Positions 23,181-36,289 are shown, counted from the stretch's first letter. The stretch is 64,000 bases of DNA from Salvator merianae (GCA_003586115.2 QVOM02000560.1:484144-548143), one strand, 5' to 3'. Notes: a model not told the origin generated them from the letters alone. Made by a program: numbers and translations.

Positions 23181-25330
23181 GATTTCCTGTAGTGCTTTAA
23201 GTATGAGATAGATCTGACTTAACTTTAGAGGTATGTAATTCTCAGAGACTGTGGTGAAATTTAGGTGATCAATTTGCAAATTCTATGTCTACACTTACCT
23301 CACAAGGTGCTTTCTGGAAATGGTTAAGCCACCATGTTCCACTTTCCGTAGCACAAACTGTAACAGAATAGGGTCTGCTGGGTGTGGTGAAAAAGCTTCC
23401 CCAGCACTATCTCTGCACTACCTTTGGGTTATTGGCTTTAAAACTGGACAGTTAAGTGGTGTGGACTTTTTAAAACAACAAGCAACAAGAAATATGAATC
23501 AATGTTCATTCAATAAAAATAGCAATCTTTTATTAAATATCCAGCATAAAGAATTTAAAATCAAGAAAAATGGCAAAACTGTCAAAATCTTGTTTTTGTC
23601 GAAACTGTCAAAGGATACAAAACAATAGCAGGCAACAAATGCAGTTAGGGGGCTTTTTCCCACAAATGTGTTGTGCAGATTTTCTGCACATCTGCAAACC
23701 CTGGAAGCTCTCAGAATACTGCAGCAAATACTGTTTTTATGAATGAAAAAGCTAAAATGGTGTGAACTTTGAGAGGAAGGAAGAAATGGACTATTGCTGG
23801 GAAGCAAAATGAGTAAATGCTAAACTAACTGCTAACAGGGGACTCAACCAGAGAAACACATGGATCTCATCCTCTGGAGTGGTGTTGTACTTGGGTTCAG
23901 GTCTCTGTCCACAAGGAAGCTATAGATCTGGTTCAGTATCTAATATTGGGAAAGTGAAGGATGGAAGTTGCAGGGCTCAATAAGAGTGCAAATCAGCAAA
24001 AAAGCAAAGAAATTTTAAAGTCCCAAAGTCCAACTTCTATGGGTCTGCTTTAGAGCGAAGCAGCAAATCATTGAATAAAACTGCAGAGTGGCCAAGTGGG
24101 AAAACCAAAGTGTAGTTACAGCTGTATTGCCATGATGGCAGCAGGCTGTGTAGACAGTGGATACAGGGCCAGAGAACCGTGCTTGATCCTAACTTTGGGA
24201 CACTTTTATCACTATTCTGGACTAGGGGCTATCGTTCACATCCCAAAGGTAGAGCCAAATGTGACAACTATAGATGTAAATGGGGATTTTAAACAGGACC
24301 TATGTGAGAGGTGTGGTATGAGCAAATGTGGTGCTTGGTGCAAACTTACAGAAGTGTCATGTGGAAAGCAGATGTGAATATGACATTAAGCTTTCATACT
24401 TCTGTGTTATGCAAATTCTGAGTGTCTGGAAAAGCAAAGACAATGTGATTGCATAGGCAGGACAAAACTTTGCATGCACTTTCTCTATCATTTGGACTGC
24501 CACAGAGCTAGACATAGTCATAAATCTGGTGCTTTTGATTGTGTAGTTCTTGCTATTATCTGGATCATGCCTTTCTTTCAATTATTCATTTCTTATTTTA
24601 GAAATGCATGTAAGGGATATTTTTAGAAAATATTAGAATTCAGATCCTAGATTATGTTAAAAAAAAGTGATTGATTTATTTTTGCTTATTCATTTATTTA
24701 TTTAATTATTTCACTTTTCCAACATAAAGACAGCCAGAAACAAGCCAGGAGCTTTTTGATACTGAATATATGTTTCCTTGTATTTCAGCAGCAGGTAAAA
24801 AAAAATTGTTGCTAGTTAATTTGCAGTGCTTATGCAGAGGGATATGTAAAGCTAGCATTTTCTTTGCTGTTCTGACACTGACTGCATCAAAAACAGTCTT
24901 CTGAGATTCCATAATTCTCATTTCTAGGAAGATTGCACATGAAAAATGCCATCTATGTATCTATCCATTCGTGTATATATATATATATATATAGATATAT
25001 ATATAGATATATATGCGTGTGCTTGAAGATTCAATGGTAAGAAAACATGGACTAAAGTTAACAAATATGTACACATATCCCTGTGCATTCTTAATTGTCC
25101 ATTAGATTATATACTTATTATTTAATTTAAGAATTTACATTCTGCCTACCACCAGAAGGTCCCAGCGTATTTCACAATAATAGTGTTGATGTGGTCATCA
25201 CATAAATCAAATACAAATACTCCAATCTAAACTTTAGCATCTTTTAAAAAGAGAGAGAGGTATTTTAACATACTTGTCAAAAAAAAAAAAAAAAGATACT
25301 GGCAAAGAGACTGTATTATTTGACACAAAG
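23181..25330. other. Spacer between OR4 unit and V2R-A
   Basis: No gene seen. 23205-23350 matches the outer OR1 unit (5520-5700), and 23905-24560 matches 16435-17110. An AT microsatellite lies at 24975-25015. Near 25119-25200 a segment 'aatttacattctgcctacc' resembles the antisense 3' end of a LINE, at low confidence. A poly(A) run is at 25279-25294. Confidence 0.55.
24975..25015. repeat. (AT)n microsatellite
   Basis: Alternating AT with interspersed GATA units. Confidence 0.85.
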
Positions 25331-26235
25331 TTAATCATTTCTTTTCTCAGTTAGCATTTTTCTAGTGTTGAGATCAGATCTCACAATAATAACATAGCAT
25401 TTTGGGAGAAAGATACAAGCCAGTAGTCCTGTGTTTGAAGCCAAAATGGCAAATATCTCTATGGCCACTATGTATTTCCCCTTGGTGCTCAGGTATCCAG
25501 GGATAAAAGACAGCCAAACACTGCAGTAGACCAGCATGCTGAAGGTGATAAACTTGGCTTCATTGAAGGTGTCAGGAAGTTTTCTGGCTAAAAATGCTAC
25601 CACAAAGCTGATGATAGCTAGGAAGCCCATGTAGCTCAGGACACAGTAGAACATGGTGACGGAGCCTTCATTGCACTCCAGTATGATGTGTCCAGCCTGT
25701 GAGTGCATGTCAGCATCTGGAAAGGGAGGCGAAGACAACAACCATGCCATGCAAATACATACTTGAATGAGTGAACAAGAAAGGACAATGGCATTGGCTA
25801 CTTTTTGTCCTAGCCATTTCCTCATCCTGTTCCCCGGTTTGGTTGCTAGAAAGGCCAGGATCACGGTGATTGTTTTGGCTAAAACACATGAAACTGCTAT
25901 TGAGAAAATGATGCCAAAAGCTGCTTGCCTGAGAAGACAAAGTACCTTCCCAGGTTTTCCAATGAACATGAAGGATGAAAAGTAGCAAAGAAGAATAGAG
26001 ATGAGAAGGATACATGTGATGTTCCGGTTGTTAGCTTTGACAATGGGTGTACTCCAGTTCTTTATAAAAGTTTTCATCACAAAAAGAGTGATTAAAGCAA
26101 AGAAAAGAGCAAGAAAAACCAAAATGATTCCCAGAGTTTCACCATATTCTAAGTAGGTTATAACCTTGTGGATACATTGGCTTTTCATCTCATTTGGTTG
26201 CTGATCTGGTGGACACTTGACACAATGAAGGGAGT
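25331..26235 (-). CDS. V2R-A exon 6 (transmembrane exon)
   Basis: 905 nt ending in the stop codon. The acceptor is 'tccctttcag' followed by phase-1 continuation (G|AC, Asp). The exon encodes the last cysteines of the linker (LHCVKC, SQC) and the whole seven-helix domain: [10 protein letters not shown] after helix 1, [14 protein letters not shown] and GYLSTKGKY before helices 6-7, and a short tail. Confidence 0.93.
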
Positions 26236-29200
26236 CTGAAAGGGACAATGAATGTATTAGTTGCATCATATGTTTATTCTTATAATGTAGTAAAATTAAT
26301 ATTGTTGTTGCTGCTGTTGTTATTTTGCCATGAAAATAATTTTCCAATTTCCCCTGCTTCCAAGAAAATCAAGGAAGTACAATATCCACAAAAGAAAAAT
26401 AAAGAATTAAAGACAAATGTTCAAGTCAATACACTTTTTTATTCATTCAATACTCTTTCTTTAGCCCCAAGGAGGATCTCCTATGACCCCCTAATTGGGT
26501 ACTTTTGAAGAGTATGTGGGTGTCCTTGAAGAACAGTGGTTATAGTACTCTACCCATCTAGCAATTAGTGCAGAATGGGTGCCAAAGAGCTTCACTTACC
26601 AATCTCATTGGAAATTGTGTCTTCAGGACATGGATCACAGAGATAGCAACATATTTGTTTTCCCTCCTGAATCTTCTTCCTATGTCCTAGCTGGCAACTC
26701 TCAACACACTTGGATTGAGGTGTATTCTGTGTTAGAAATGGAGACATGTTCAAATTATACAAAAAGTTACAAACAGTTTAATGAGTTGTCAAGTTTTACT
26801 AACTATTTTATAAATGCTCTATGTGTCCTCTGCCTGCTGTTCGGACAACATCAGGATGATAGTTGAATCCATCCCAAATGCCTCCCAAAGTGTCTTTGCC
26901 ATCTTGCAAGTGGCTGAGGCAAAGGGCTGTTAGTGCACTGGAAGAGGCATCTAGTGGTAATCATTTGAAACTCTATATCTGCCCTTTGAAGTCATAAGAG
27001 TTTCATTCATGGATGGCTCATGGTTGCAGAGATATAGTGATTTCAGATCAGGTCCACCTTTTTGGAACATGCAGTATATTAATAATGCTTGTTCTTGCTG
27101 ATGCTTGATAATGTGCAATTTGACTGTTAATTTCAGTGCCTGAAGTTTTCACTGAAACATCTGTATGTACATAGTTTAGAAGGGGGACCTGAGAGTATCT
27201 GTGAACAGGAACTTCAGCATGAAAGTCTCCAGAATAGGTACCCCCGAACCGGACCAGGTGGTTGCTGGTAAGGCTCTATGGATTGCTGCTCCAGAAACTC
27301 CGTGTTCCATTGCCAACAGTTGTTTATTTATATGTTGTCCTTAATCCTCTGGCTTTCCACAAGAATGTGGACTGGAAAAAATACAAAGGGGAAGGTGGCT
27401 ACTCTTTTCAAAACAAAAAACTGGTTAAATATCACCAACCTTAAAGGTGCCCCTAAAATTGTTTATGTTATTTATGTGCAGACTGTGAAGAGAAGACAAA
27501 ACATAGGCCAAAAGATGCCCTGCAGCAATATTGACAAACAGATATAGTAGATCCTACCTGCTTAAATCTGCCATTCCATGTAATGAAATCCTCAGCAACA
27601 GTAAACTCATGACTTGGTAAAATATTTCCAACCTGAACTTTATGAATGGAAGCATTGGGAAACATCACCCAGTTGATAATATCATAGCCAACAGACAGCC
27701 TGCCATTTTCAACAAGAATTTCATGTCCAACACCATTATTAAAGTGGGCGTTTTTCAGAAAATTGTGGAGCTAAATTGGGTGAGAACATAAATCAATTTC
27801 TCTGAATTAGATTCTATAATTTCAGTATAAGATATGGTTCAGTTATGGAGAGCCATTGTCGAAACACATCAAGAATGCAAAAGTAGCATTTTCATTGGAA
27901 GAGATTTCCCTTCCATCTTGACACAATATCAGAATTCACAACACTGGTATTTTCTAATTTGTTTTTTCTTAAGATTGGTTTTGGATCTATTGGAATATTG
28001 ACAAATTGGAATTTGTCAGAGGCATTTAGACCTTCTCAGCATAGGGTCAAAGGGAGCAGCAACTATTCCCTCAATTGCTGAGATGTTTCTTTCCAGTATG
28101 ACTTCCACTTGGAGTTGAGGCTGGGGAATATGAGTGTGTCAAATTGAAGAATTTAGTAAGCTGCCATAGAATGTTACCACTTCATCTGAAATTAAACTGT
28201 GACTGAGAATGGGAATAAGTTAAATTGGAGTCATCTCCATTATCACTTTCCTTTTTTTTATTGCCTCCAATCCTTACATGACTTTTGTCTCTCATATGTG
28301 TGTTTGAGAAAGAAATAAAAATGGCCATGAACATCTCCTTAATTTCCTTGTCTCTTTGCAACACAGATTTCATCACTTTTATTCAGGAGGCAAGTGACAA
28401 GGTTTCCCAGATTCTTCTTTCCCCTGTGTGCATCATCAGGACAGTGATGCCTTTACCTGCCATGGTTGAATATTCAGATACTGAGGTTTTTCCCCTCCCA
28501 CCTTTGATCTTGACCTTGACTCATAAATGGCAAGTAGACTGTGTGCAACAGCATACACAGCATTGTACACACTGTAACTCTCACCGGTCATGTCCATCTC
28601 AAACTTTGTCAGAGGCAATTTCCATAGTTCTTCATTCCCTGTGCACTGCAAATGCTTATTGCATTGTGTCCTTTTAAGTTCCGGAATTGTACATCCAAAT
28701 GCCACTTGCCAAAATACACAGAGAAACTGCATTAGGGAGTTATCGGAATTCAGGGTATTAAGAAAGTCATGAAATCCTGACAAAGGACTTCTATGGATTG
28801 AAAAAGACAAGGTGCCATGGAAAGTTTTTCTAGGAAAGCCAGATACAGTGATGATTGACTGAGTAAAATCCCATCGAGTTGTTATAATCCAGACCTTTCC
28901 TATTTCAATATTTGTAATAAATTCATTTGCTTCCAACCACATTATTAATGCAGCCAGAGAAAAACTGTCTCCACTGGCAATCACCACATTGGCCTTTGAT
29001 GATATTAGTCCTGCATTCATTTTTCTTCCATAATCGCTGTAAGCAGATATTATAAAATCTGTTGATTTGGCCAGCCTATACAAGGCAGAAACACAGATAC
29101 TATTGTGGGCAAGAAGAGATGCCATGGCCTGGACAAATCTTTCTCCAGAATCATCATTTGAAACAATGAGGTCAATCCAAGTCCATTTGAAATATATGAG

Positions 29201-32200
29201 GAGCTGGATGATCCCCCAGGGCTGTAGAGGGTCACCTGGGGTCATTTGGTGCATAAAAGGAAATTCAGTATTTCTTCTCAATGGTGTATCATACGCACCA
29301 TAGGTGAGCTGATAGGAAGACATATCTCATTAGAAAAAAGTGAATGATGAGTCGAACTATGAACACCTTTTCTACTGTATCTAATGAGCAAATATCAAGG
29401 AGAATTATTTTTCAAATGCTTCTGTATTCTGTTCTGACATTTTTTTTTTCTATTTTTACTTTTGGTTTCAATTTTCATCAAATATTGTTTTTCAGTGTAG
29501 TGTCAGCAATCAGATTGTAATTTTCTAGTATTATGTTTGAAATTAAAAATTATGTTGAATCTATCATCTGAAGAGGATAAGGACAGAATACCAGAAATAT
29601 AAAATATATATTCTTTTGAAGATATGGTGGGTGGGTGGGGGACATGGATTGAAATAGAGATGTGCATAATCATAAAGTCAGTTCTATTTGAATTGAACCA
29701 AAACATGTTGAGTTCATTTTAAACACAGAATAAGTTTGTGTCCGTTTTACTTTAATTCCATTTTAAGTGGAGTTTTCAGGTCAAATTCCAGCCTGTTCAA
29801 ATGGAACAGGGACATTCAAACAGTTCTTGCAAATACCCCAGTTTTGTTTTTTTGTTTGTTTTGTTTTTTTCTGGATCAAACGTTTCCTGTCAATCTGGAA
29901 GTTGGTTCAGTTCAAGTTTGAACTATTTGAACCACCTTGTTCAAATCAAACAAGTTTGAGTCAAAACCACTCTGACACATCTCTAGACAGGAAACAAATT
30001 TAAAACAAGCAAACAAAACCCCTTCTGTGATCTTATGGCTATCAATGTTGCACAGAAAACTACAGAAATCTGGTTCCACGAACATCAGGGAAATTTCAAA
30101 GTTATTTCACAGGTGCATGAAATCCAACATGATAAATTCTAGAATAAGTCAAATCTATTGAAGAATATGCAAATATGCATCTTTGTGTTCATACTTTGAA
30201 CTTGCCCTACCACTTACGGCTCTCTGGGCAGTTCTAGAATTCATATAGTGTTTTCACCCAAGTCAGTCCTAACCTCTGAAGAAGAACACTACACCGTTAG
30301 TGTGATATCTTTTTCCCAACAAGAGAAATCCTGCCATCCTGGACCTTGGTCATCCACACTTTGGATGGCTGTTCCAGGAGAGCCCCATTGCCACACCATG
30401 CCACTCTGAAGCTCAAACAGATTCTGGGACACACTTCAAGGGCTTCAGTGGTGAAGAGCTAAAGTTCCTGCTCTTGGACTTCCAGGGGAACAAATTTCAG
30501 CAGCACAATTGTGTGTGTTATTGGAATGGGTCCTCCTGGTAAACCAGGACATGGAAGAGTGCATGCTTCTGCATACCTCCTTATACCAGTTTACCCATGA
30601 GGAGGACACTGGTAGACTATTCTATAGTCTTCCCCATTCCAGGTGGTCACTTGGAGCCACACTTCATCCAATGTTGAAGGAACAGTCTAGCCAAAGGCAT
30701 AGCCTGCCTTGATCTCTCAGAACCTTTTGACACCATCAATCTTTGTATCCTCCTGGAAAAGGCTTTTGGGACTCCTAATTCCAAGGGTGATATCATGGAA
30801 GTATATAAAGAGAGTTTTGTTTGTAAAGCCTGCAGGATCCATCAGGAGGTTTTTGTATCCTTTTTACTTGTCAATATCTACATAAAACCATTAAGAAGGC
30901 ATTATAAGATTTGGAGTGAGGTGTCATCAGTACAATGGTGACATCCAGCTTTATTGCTACATTTTGTCAAAGTCAGCAGAACAAAATCAGATGCTTGCCT
31001 GGAGGGAGCAAGAGATTGGATATAAAAAGCACAATCTGTACTGTAGTTAAATTCTATCAAGTGTTTACCTGACAACCCTTGGTTCCCCTCAGCATCTTAC
31101 ACAACTCGGAGTAGACAAGAAAAGTTTGTGCAGTGCAGTGAACTCACCTCTTATCTAAAGAGCTAACACCTCCATTATAGACCCAAGTGCAGAAGGGACT
31201 GTGGCACTCATCAGCATGCATATGTGCATCATCATCACATCATTGCATCATTGGCTGATTGAGTAAAAAAGGGGGGAAATACTTTTCTGCATGAGTAATA
31301 TAGGTGTTAGATAACTCTTTTCCTTCAGCAAATGAAGTGATCATTTGAAGACTGTATTTTGTGTTTACTCAGGTTCTGTTTACTCAGGTTGTTTTACAGG
31401 ATGCCTGTAAAACCCATTTGCAGGGAGTGGAGAGCAGGTGAAGGTTTTGCCGTTTTATTCTGCCTGAGAACGCCCAGAAGCAATTTGTGGACCACCATGT
31501 GAAACAGGTTCCTGGACTATATGGGCCTTGGTCTGATCCAGCAAGGCTCCTCTTATGTTCTTATGTCCTTCCCTAATATTAAATTTTGATAGAATATAAC
31601 GTAACAAATATGCAAAATAGAAGAAATCAATATGAGTGCAAATGCTTTTTCACAGCACTGTGCACACATAAGCACACTAACAGACATATATTTGCAATTC
31701 CAACATGAACAATATCTGTTAGTATTGTACTTTAACTATAATTCCTCTCTTGTTCTGTGTTTTCTATGATGGGACAGTCTATAATGCTGATAACAATTGG
31801 GTTGGCATAGTTCAATAAAGTCAAATTGCAGCATGACATAGAAAAACAAAAGGAAATTTCTCATACCAACATTAAAGAAAGTTGCACTACCTCTGGGATC
31901 TTGTAGATGTTCAAAATGTTGGCAATTTCAGTGCCCTGTTCTACAGTGTATCCACCCACAACAGTCAATATGTTTTTACTTCTGTCACATTTATAATTAG
32001 TCATATTTCTTAGCTGGGTAAACAGTAAGTCCAGAATGGCCTCATAAGAAGTCCTTAAATTGAACATGTCGTCATAGATATGAAATCCCAGGGTGATATT
32101 AGGCAAGAGTCTGGGGTTCTTATTGATCTCATCAATGGCAAAAATGAGGGAGAAGATTTGCTGATAATTCTTAACCACAGCACTGTAATGAGATCAGAAA

Positions 32201-35200
32201 TATGATCATTTGAAACAGATGATTATTTAGGACCACAGCATTAAAATGAAAACAAACAAACAGACAAAATATATTGTGCAGTAGAATGAATCTCTGAATT
32301 TTGGGTCTGGAATACCCATGTGATGAATTAAAGAAAAGAAGAAGATGCTGAACAAGGATGTGTATTATTTTGTATTTCTGCTTGCACTGTATTCATTTTT
32401 GATATTCAACTTACCATGCAAGTGCTACTTAGTTTAAGTACTGAAGTAATGTGCAACATGGTGGTAAGGTTGTTTATGACTTTGAAAGAAGAGACAGGAA
32501 GAGTTGTGAAGCTCAAGTGGGATGTCTCCATTTGAACTCCCTGAATTATGTTTTGGAATTCATTTTAAAGGTTCACTCTTCCCTTACAGGCTGGACCTGC
32601 TCTTTACGCTGGAACTATACGTTAGCTCCTTCCTGTAGTCAGATAGTAAGATTTTGTGGTTTATTCTCTTCTTCTTTCAGTACCAGGTTATAGTACACTA
32701 TATTACAATTTCATCAGTGTTGCTCTAAAGCCTTGTTTCAAAGTATTCATTGCATAGTGGAGACATTGTTTGGTAGCCTAATGACATTGGGAACAGGTGG
32801 TAGCTGGCCTGGGATTCTTATAGTTGAATATGGCAAGAAAACACTTCGGTAGAAAATCAGAAGAAATGTTTAAGAGAAATTAAACATAGGAGCTCAAGAG
32901 AACAGGACAGAGCATCAAGTGCAAAATGAGATTTAATTTTTATTAATTTTTATTTATTTTTAATTATTATTATTTTTAAGAAGAATAAAAAATAAATAAA
33001 ACATGGATGCATGTATTAAATGACATGGACCATTCTTGAGGCATCTCCTTCAACCAAGCATACTTTGAATTAATCATCTACTTTCTGCAGAACCTTTTTC
33101 TATATTCTTGTTGATAGCCTATATTGTTAATACCAGTTTAAGGCCTCTCAAATTAGTGGCCACTTAATCTGACTTCTAGCAGCCAATTCCATAGTTTATC
33201 TATATACTACAAAAGGCTATTTTCACCCTCCCCTTTCCTGGAGTGATCCAACTATCCTGGTCCAGTCTGTTCTGGGATCAGATGAGATGCACTGTCAGTG
33301 TTGGGAGGATGGGGATGCCTTCTGTTTTGGTCCAACCAGGCAGCAATACAGTCACATCTAACTGTACCGCCCATCCTAACAGCAATTGGCCCAGGTCACT
33401 GTTGCTCTTCTGTTCTGTCCAGTGCACAAGGGAAGGCTAAAGGCAGCATGCTGATGTTGTGATAATTGTCTTTGGAGGAAGAACTTAAGCTTTAAAGATC
33501 ATTATTCTGAATCAGGTATAGAAGCACCAATGACTGGAGCAGAAAAGCCAGCATGGCACAACTGCAGACTCAGGTTTACCAGTAAACTAGGATAGGGATT
33601 GCTTGGGACAGTTCCGGGACAGGTCAGCACTAGTCCAATGTAGACTATGCATACCAGGGTGCTGCTTGTTCCATTCGACTGACCAAGTGCAGAAAGGTGT
33701 ATTTGAACACTTATTTTTGGCTGGCTGCATTCATACAAAGTAAAATAGATCTTTGTTTTTGTTCTGTTTTTAATTTTATTTTGACGAATGGGAGAAGGCA
33801 GTTTCCCCTCTTTCTCAAATTGAGCAGTTACTAATTGCACATCTATTGTATTTCTCCAACACTCACCATTTCCCTTCTAAACTGAAAGAAACCACACACA
33901 AGGAGATTCTTGCAAACACACATACCTGTTCTCAGTTCTGTAAAGATCAAAACCATATACAATGCACCTGATTTGATTATATCATGTGTATTTATAAAGA
34001 CACTACTACATTGGGATTCAAATTCCAATCATCTTTTAAGTTATCTTCTTGATCTATCAGCTCCCATCTGACCAGTGTATATTTTTTTTCTTGTTTTTGT
34101 CTCCACTGTTCATCCCATTATGAAGTGTTTAACATTTTGATATCAGTATTTCCTGATTTAGTATATTGTTTCAGAAGGTAAGGAAACAAAAAGATCTATG
34201 AAACAATTTATTCTAAGCAAATCTGTCCTCCTCTCTGTTTCCCATTTAACATTTGTGTGTGTGTGCTTAAAATCATTAGTTCTGAACAGATGCTGTGATG
34301 TTGGTAATTTATATCAAAAATCCCTCCATCACATGTTAACTACCTAGACTGATGAACCTTTAGGCCTGTTACACCTGGTATAAATACATACATATGCGTA
34401 TGTGTATGTTTATATAGATATATATAGATAGATACACACACACACATATGCATGTATATATATATATGGTATAATGTAGTTTCATGTTTCTGATTTTACT
34501 ATAGTTTCTATAAGGCTGCACTTCTACAGGTAAGTAGTACAATGACATGAGAGATGTGCACAAACTTTTTAAAAAAGTGTTATTCAGTTCAGTTCATCTG
34601 TGGCTGGTCTGAGCCTGAACTGGCTCGAGGCAGCTTAAATCAGTTCAGTTTTAAACCTTTAACTAGTTAGAACGTGTTTGTTGCCCAAAAACAAAGGTTT
34701 AAAGCTCATAAAACCTTTCTAAAAGTGCAAAATATTAAACAACTTGAACCAGTCTGGTTTGAACCAGGTGGCCTAATGGGTTTGGGCAAACCACCTTGAG
34801 CTGTCCCTCTGAACCAGAGTGATGGTGGCTTAGTTGAATTCAAGCCAGTTAAATCACCTCATTTGAATTGAACTGGCTCAAAAATGAACCAGTTTTGCCA
34901 CACCTGTAAATGATAAAGTCATCAGGTTTTATATCCAAAAGACTGTTTAGCCTAGTTTACCTGTTCGTAATGATGTTACTGATGATTCAGTAGAAATTCA
35001 AGTAAACACAATGTCACCTGCAGATGTGATTCCAAACAGTTTCAGAACTGTTCCTCAGATGTTAAGAATGAGCTTACCTATAGACAGAATGACCATTTTC
35101 TGGAATGCCTCCCTTAGTTGGCAAGAAAATCTGAGGGAATAAGAGAGAAAAGATACTCCCAATTATAATCTCTTCTGGGTTATACAAATTGTCTTGAATT

Positions 35201-35367
35201 GTCCTGTACTTAAGACATGTGCCTTTTGTTTCCTTAGATGCAAGAGAAGGAAGCAACAGCAGCAATAACACCATCAACAGACACCTGCATGCAAGGACAG
35301 ACATCTTCATGGCACAAGTGCACAAAGACATAATGATTAGCTTAAGGCGACTCGTAAGTCCATGCAT
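25331..35367 (-). CDS. V2R-A: type-2 vomeronasal receptor, complete six-exon gene
   Basis: Complete family-C GPCR. Exons on the minus strand: 1, 35078-35367; 2, 31891-32182; 3, 28457-29308; 4, 27558-27770; 5, 26600-26726; 6, 25331-26235. All junctions are GT-AG and phases match, giving 2679 nt (892 residues) from the first ATG. Signal peptide cleavage is easier to see from the internal Met at 35308-35310, giving 873 residues. Residues about 95-520 form the Venus-flytrap ligand domain; exon 5 and the start of exon 6 hold nine cysteines (NCD3G linker); the rest is the seven-helix domain, with KANNRN, an [16 protein letters not shown] block and FLPKCY near the end. In vomeronasal neurons such receptors detect peptides, proteins or amino-acid-like cues. 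Exon number, lengths and order match known V2Rs. It lies between sister genes OR4 and OR5. Confidence 0.92.
26600..26726 (-). CDS. V2R-A exon 5 (cysteine-rich linker)
   Basis: 127 nt between 'ctaacacag' and the donor 'gtaagt'. It encodes six of the nine NCD3G cysteines ([14 protein letters not shown]). The typical length in the family, its position between exons 4 and 6, and exact phase continuity support it, although it is too short to stand out as an open frame. Confidence 0.9.
27558..27770 (-). CDS. V2R-A exon 4 (ligand-domain end)
   Basis: 213 nt, phase 0 at both ends, acceptor 'cccaatttag', donor 'gtagga'. The 71 residues include [18 protein letters not shown] and a terminal FKQ. The same-length exon exists in V2R-B (58439-58651). 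Confidence 0.9.
28457..29308 (-). CDS. V2R-A exon 3 (main Venus-flytrap exon)
   Basis: 852 nt, 284 residues, acceptor 'cttcctatcag', donor 'gtaaag'. It begins [10 protein letters not shown] and ends QPWQ. The stretch includes [38 protein letters not shown] and [20 protein letters not shown], all typical of the V2R ligand-binding domain. The intron boundaries are set by comparison with exon 2 (ends IYKIPE) and with V2R-B. Confidence 0.92.
29656..29984. mobile_element. hAT-like non-autonomous element
   Basis: The ends AGAGATGTGCATAA and (reverse complement) AGAGATGTGTCAGA form a terminal inverted repeat of about 14 bases with 11 matches. The interior repeats 'ttcaaa' and 'gaac' motifs and has no coding frame. 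Similar ends occur at 34550-34908. I see no clear 8-base target duplication, so the superfamily is tentative. Confidence 0.5.
30400..31080 (+). pseudogene. LINE reverse-transcriptase remnant (L2/CR1-like)
   Basis: Degenerate plus-strand coding traces. Near 30700 the frame reads [20 protein letters not shown], matching the conserved DLSxAFDTINHxxLL block of this group of LINE reverse transcriptases. Further on, NIYIKPL (about 30877) corresponds to the block before the catalytic YADD. Stops and frameshifts interrupt it, so it is dead. A related fragment in the opposite orientation is at 39843-40330. Confidence 0.65.
31440..31568 (+). mobile_element. CR1-like LINE 3' end
   Basis: Ends with 'gggccttggtctgatccagc' followed by 'cttatgttcttatg', a pattern I associate with the 3' end of CR1-type LINEs in reptiles. 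Recognition is from memory, not an alignment. Confidence 0.45.
31891..32182 (-). CDS. V2R-A exon 2
   Basis: 292 nt, acceptor 'ctcattacag', donor 'gtagtg'. It encodes [27 protein letters not shown] and [19 protein letters not shown], the first lobe of the ligand domain. Exon 1 supplies two bases of the split codon (AG|T). Confidence 0.92.
34380..34468. repeat. AT/AC-rich microsatellite
   Basis: Mixed (AT)n, (GATA) and (AC)n units in V2R-A intron 1. Confidence 0.8.
34550..34908. mobile_element. hAT-like non-autonomous element
   Basis: The left end 'agatgtgcacaaac' and the reverse complement of the right end 'aggtgtggcaaaac' match at about 11 of 14 positions. The interior is built of near-palindromic 'cagttcagttc' / 'gaactgg' blocks. 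No coding capacity. Confidence 0.5.
35078..35367 (-). CDS. V2R-A exon 1 (signal peptide)
   Basis: First in-frame ATG at 35365-35367; other candidate starts at codons 13, 20 and 22. From codon 20 the protein begins [10 protein letters not shown] and runs into a leucine-rich hydrophobic core ([15 protein letters not shown]), a good signal peptide. The donor is 'gtaagc' after the codon pair for VY and two bases of the next codon. Which Met is used cannot be decided from sequence alone. Confidence 0.85.
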
Positions 35368-35513
35368 AGGATTACGTTAAATAGCCTTAAGCACTTTTTA
35401 ATTTTCTTTGCTCCCTTGCAGAGCAACTCGGTAATTACGATGTAACAAAACTGCAAGTTATATTGTATATTTCTTGACAAGATATTTTCTACTACTGCTC
35501 TCCCCTTTACAGG

Positions 35514-36170
35514 TTCTCTTGGGATGGAAATTGATGATAGTCATTGTACTTAATTGCAAAAGAGTTGAAATCTAATGTCTACTCTGACCAGAAGAAATAT
35601 CAAAGCTATCAAGGCAATAATTGATAGAGATCATCTTGTTGACTTTTTTTCCTAACATCCTTATCTGCAGAAGTTTTTGTAATGACTGGGTACAGGTACA
35701 TAGGTATAAGATTAAAGTTTGATTACATATGTATTGACATCACATTAAGTATGCTAAAGCATGAGAAAAAGCCTTTCACATGAATTTACTATTTCAATTA
35801 AAAAAGCAACACTAAAGAACCTAATAATTTTCTTTTTTAGTGCATGCCTTCTAAGGGAACATAGGTGGAAGAAAAAATATTCCAGCCACAAGTTGTGAGC
35901 CACCATTTCAGTCTGAACTTTTCCTGAAAGCAAGTAAACAAGCAAGCAAGTGGGTGTGAGATTTAGAATGCAGGGAACAGTTTGGGAAAGAGTTAGTGAT
36001 AGGGGTGTGCGTGAACAATATTTTCATTTTCAACTCACTGCCAATTTGTTTTTGTAGTTTTTGCAACATTTTTCCCATTGAAAATGTTTCATTAATTAAA
36101 CACAGTGAAAATGTGACTGTTCAAATGAATATTTTGTTTTCACAAAAGAAGAGGCTGGTTCATTTCAATT
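35514..36170. repeat. Direct duplication, left copy (upstream of V2R-A exon 1)
   Basis: Starts 'ctcttgggatggaaattgat' and matches 37891-38545 closely through 'ctgaccagaagaa' and 'gcatgccttctaagg'. The left copy begins about 150 bases upstream of V2R-A exon 1, so the right copy may be a relic of another V2R 5' region. Confidence 0.7.
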
Positions 36171-36283
36171 GAATGTTGGAAATGTGAAAAAAAAAATGCA
36201 TTTTCAATTTGAGGTGAATATTTGTGGACCAAAATATCTGTACGAATGTTCAAATGTGAATTAAAGTTTTCACATCCATACTC
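36001..36283. mobile_element. Degenerate inverted-repeat element
   Basis: Begins 'aggggtgtgcgtgaac' and ends with a sequence whose reverse complement is 'agtatggatgtgaaaac'. The interior is rich in 'gaaaatg' / 'cattttc' inverted motifs. The start is also present at 38376 in the right copy of the duplication, so the element predates it. Confidence 0.4.
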
Positions 36284-36289
36284 TGTAAA

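Larger units (their letters stand above)
26236..28456 (-). other. V2R-A introns 3, 4 and 5
   Basis: Three short introns: 27771-28456 (686 nt), 26727-27557 (831 nt) and 26236-26599 (364 nt). I recognise no further element in them. Confidence 0.8.
29309..31890 (-). other. V2R-A intron 2 with transposon remnants
   Basis: A 2582-nt intron. It contains a hAT-like inverted-repeat element (29656-29984), a plus-strand L2/CR1-type reverse-transcriptase remnant (30400-31080) and a CR1-like LINE 3' end (31440-31568), listed separately. Confidence 0.8.
32183..35077 (-). other. V2R-A intron 1 with repeats
   Basis: A 2895-nt intron. It contains a possible CR1-like fragment near 33115-33240 ('cagccaattccatagttta'), a partial TTTCTGCACTTGG-type MITE ending near 33697, an AT/AC microsatellite (34380-34468) and a hAT-like element (34550-34908). 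No additional exon is visible. Confidence 0.7.
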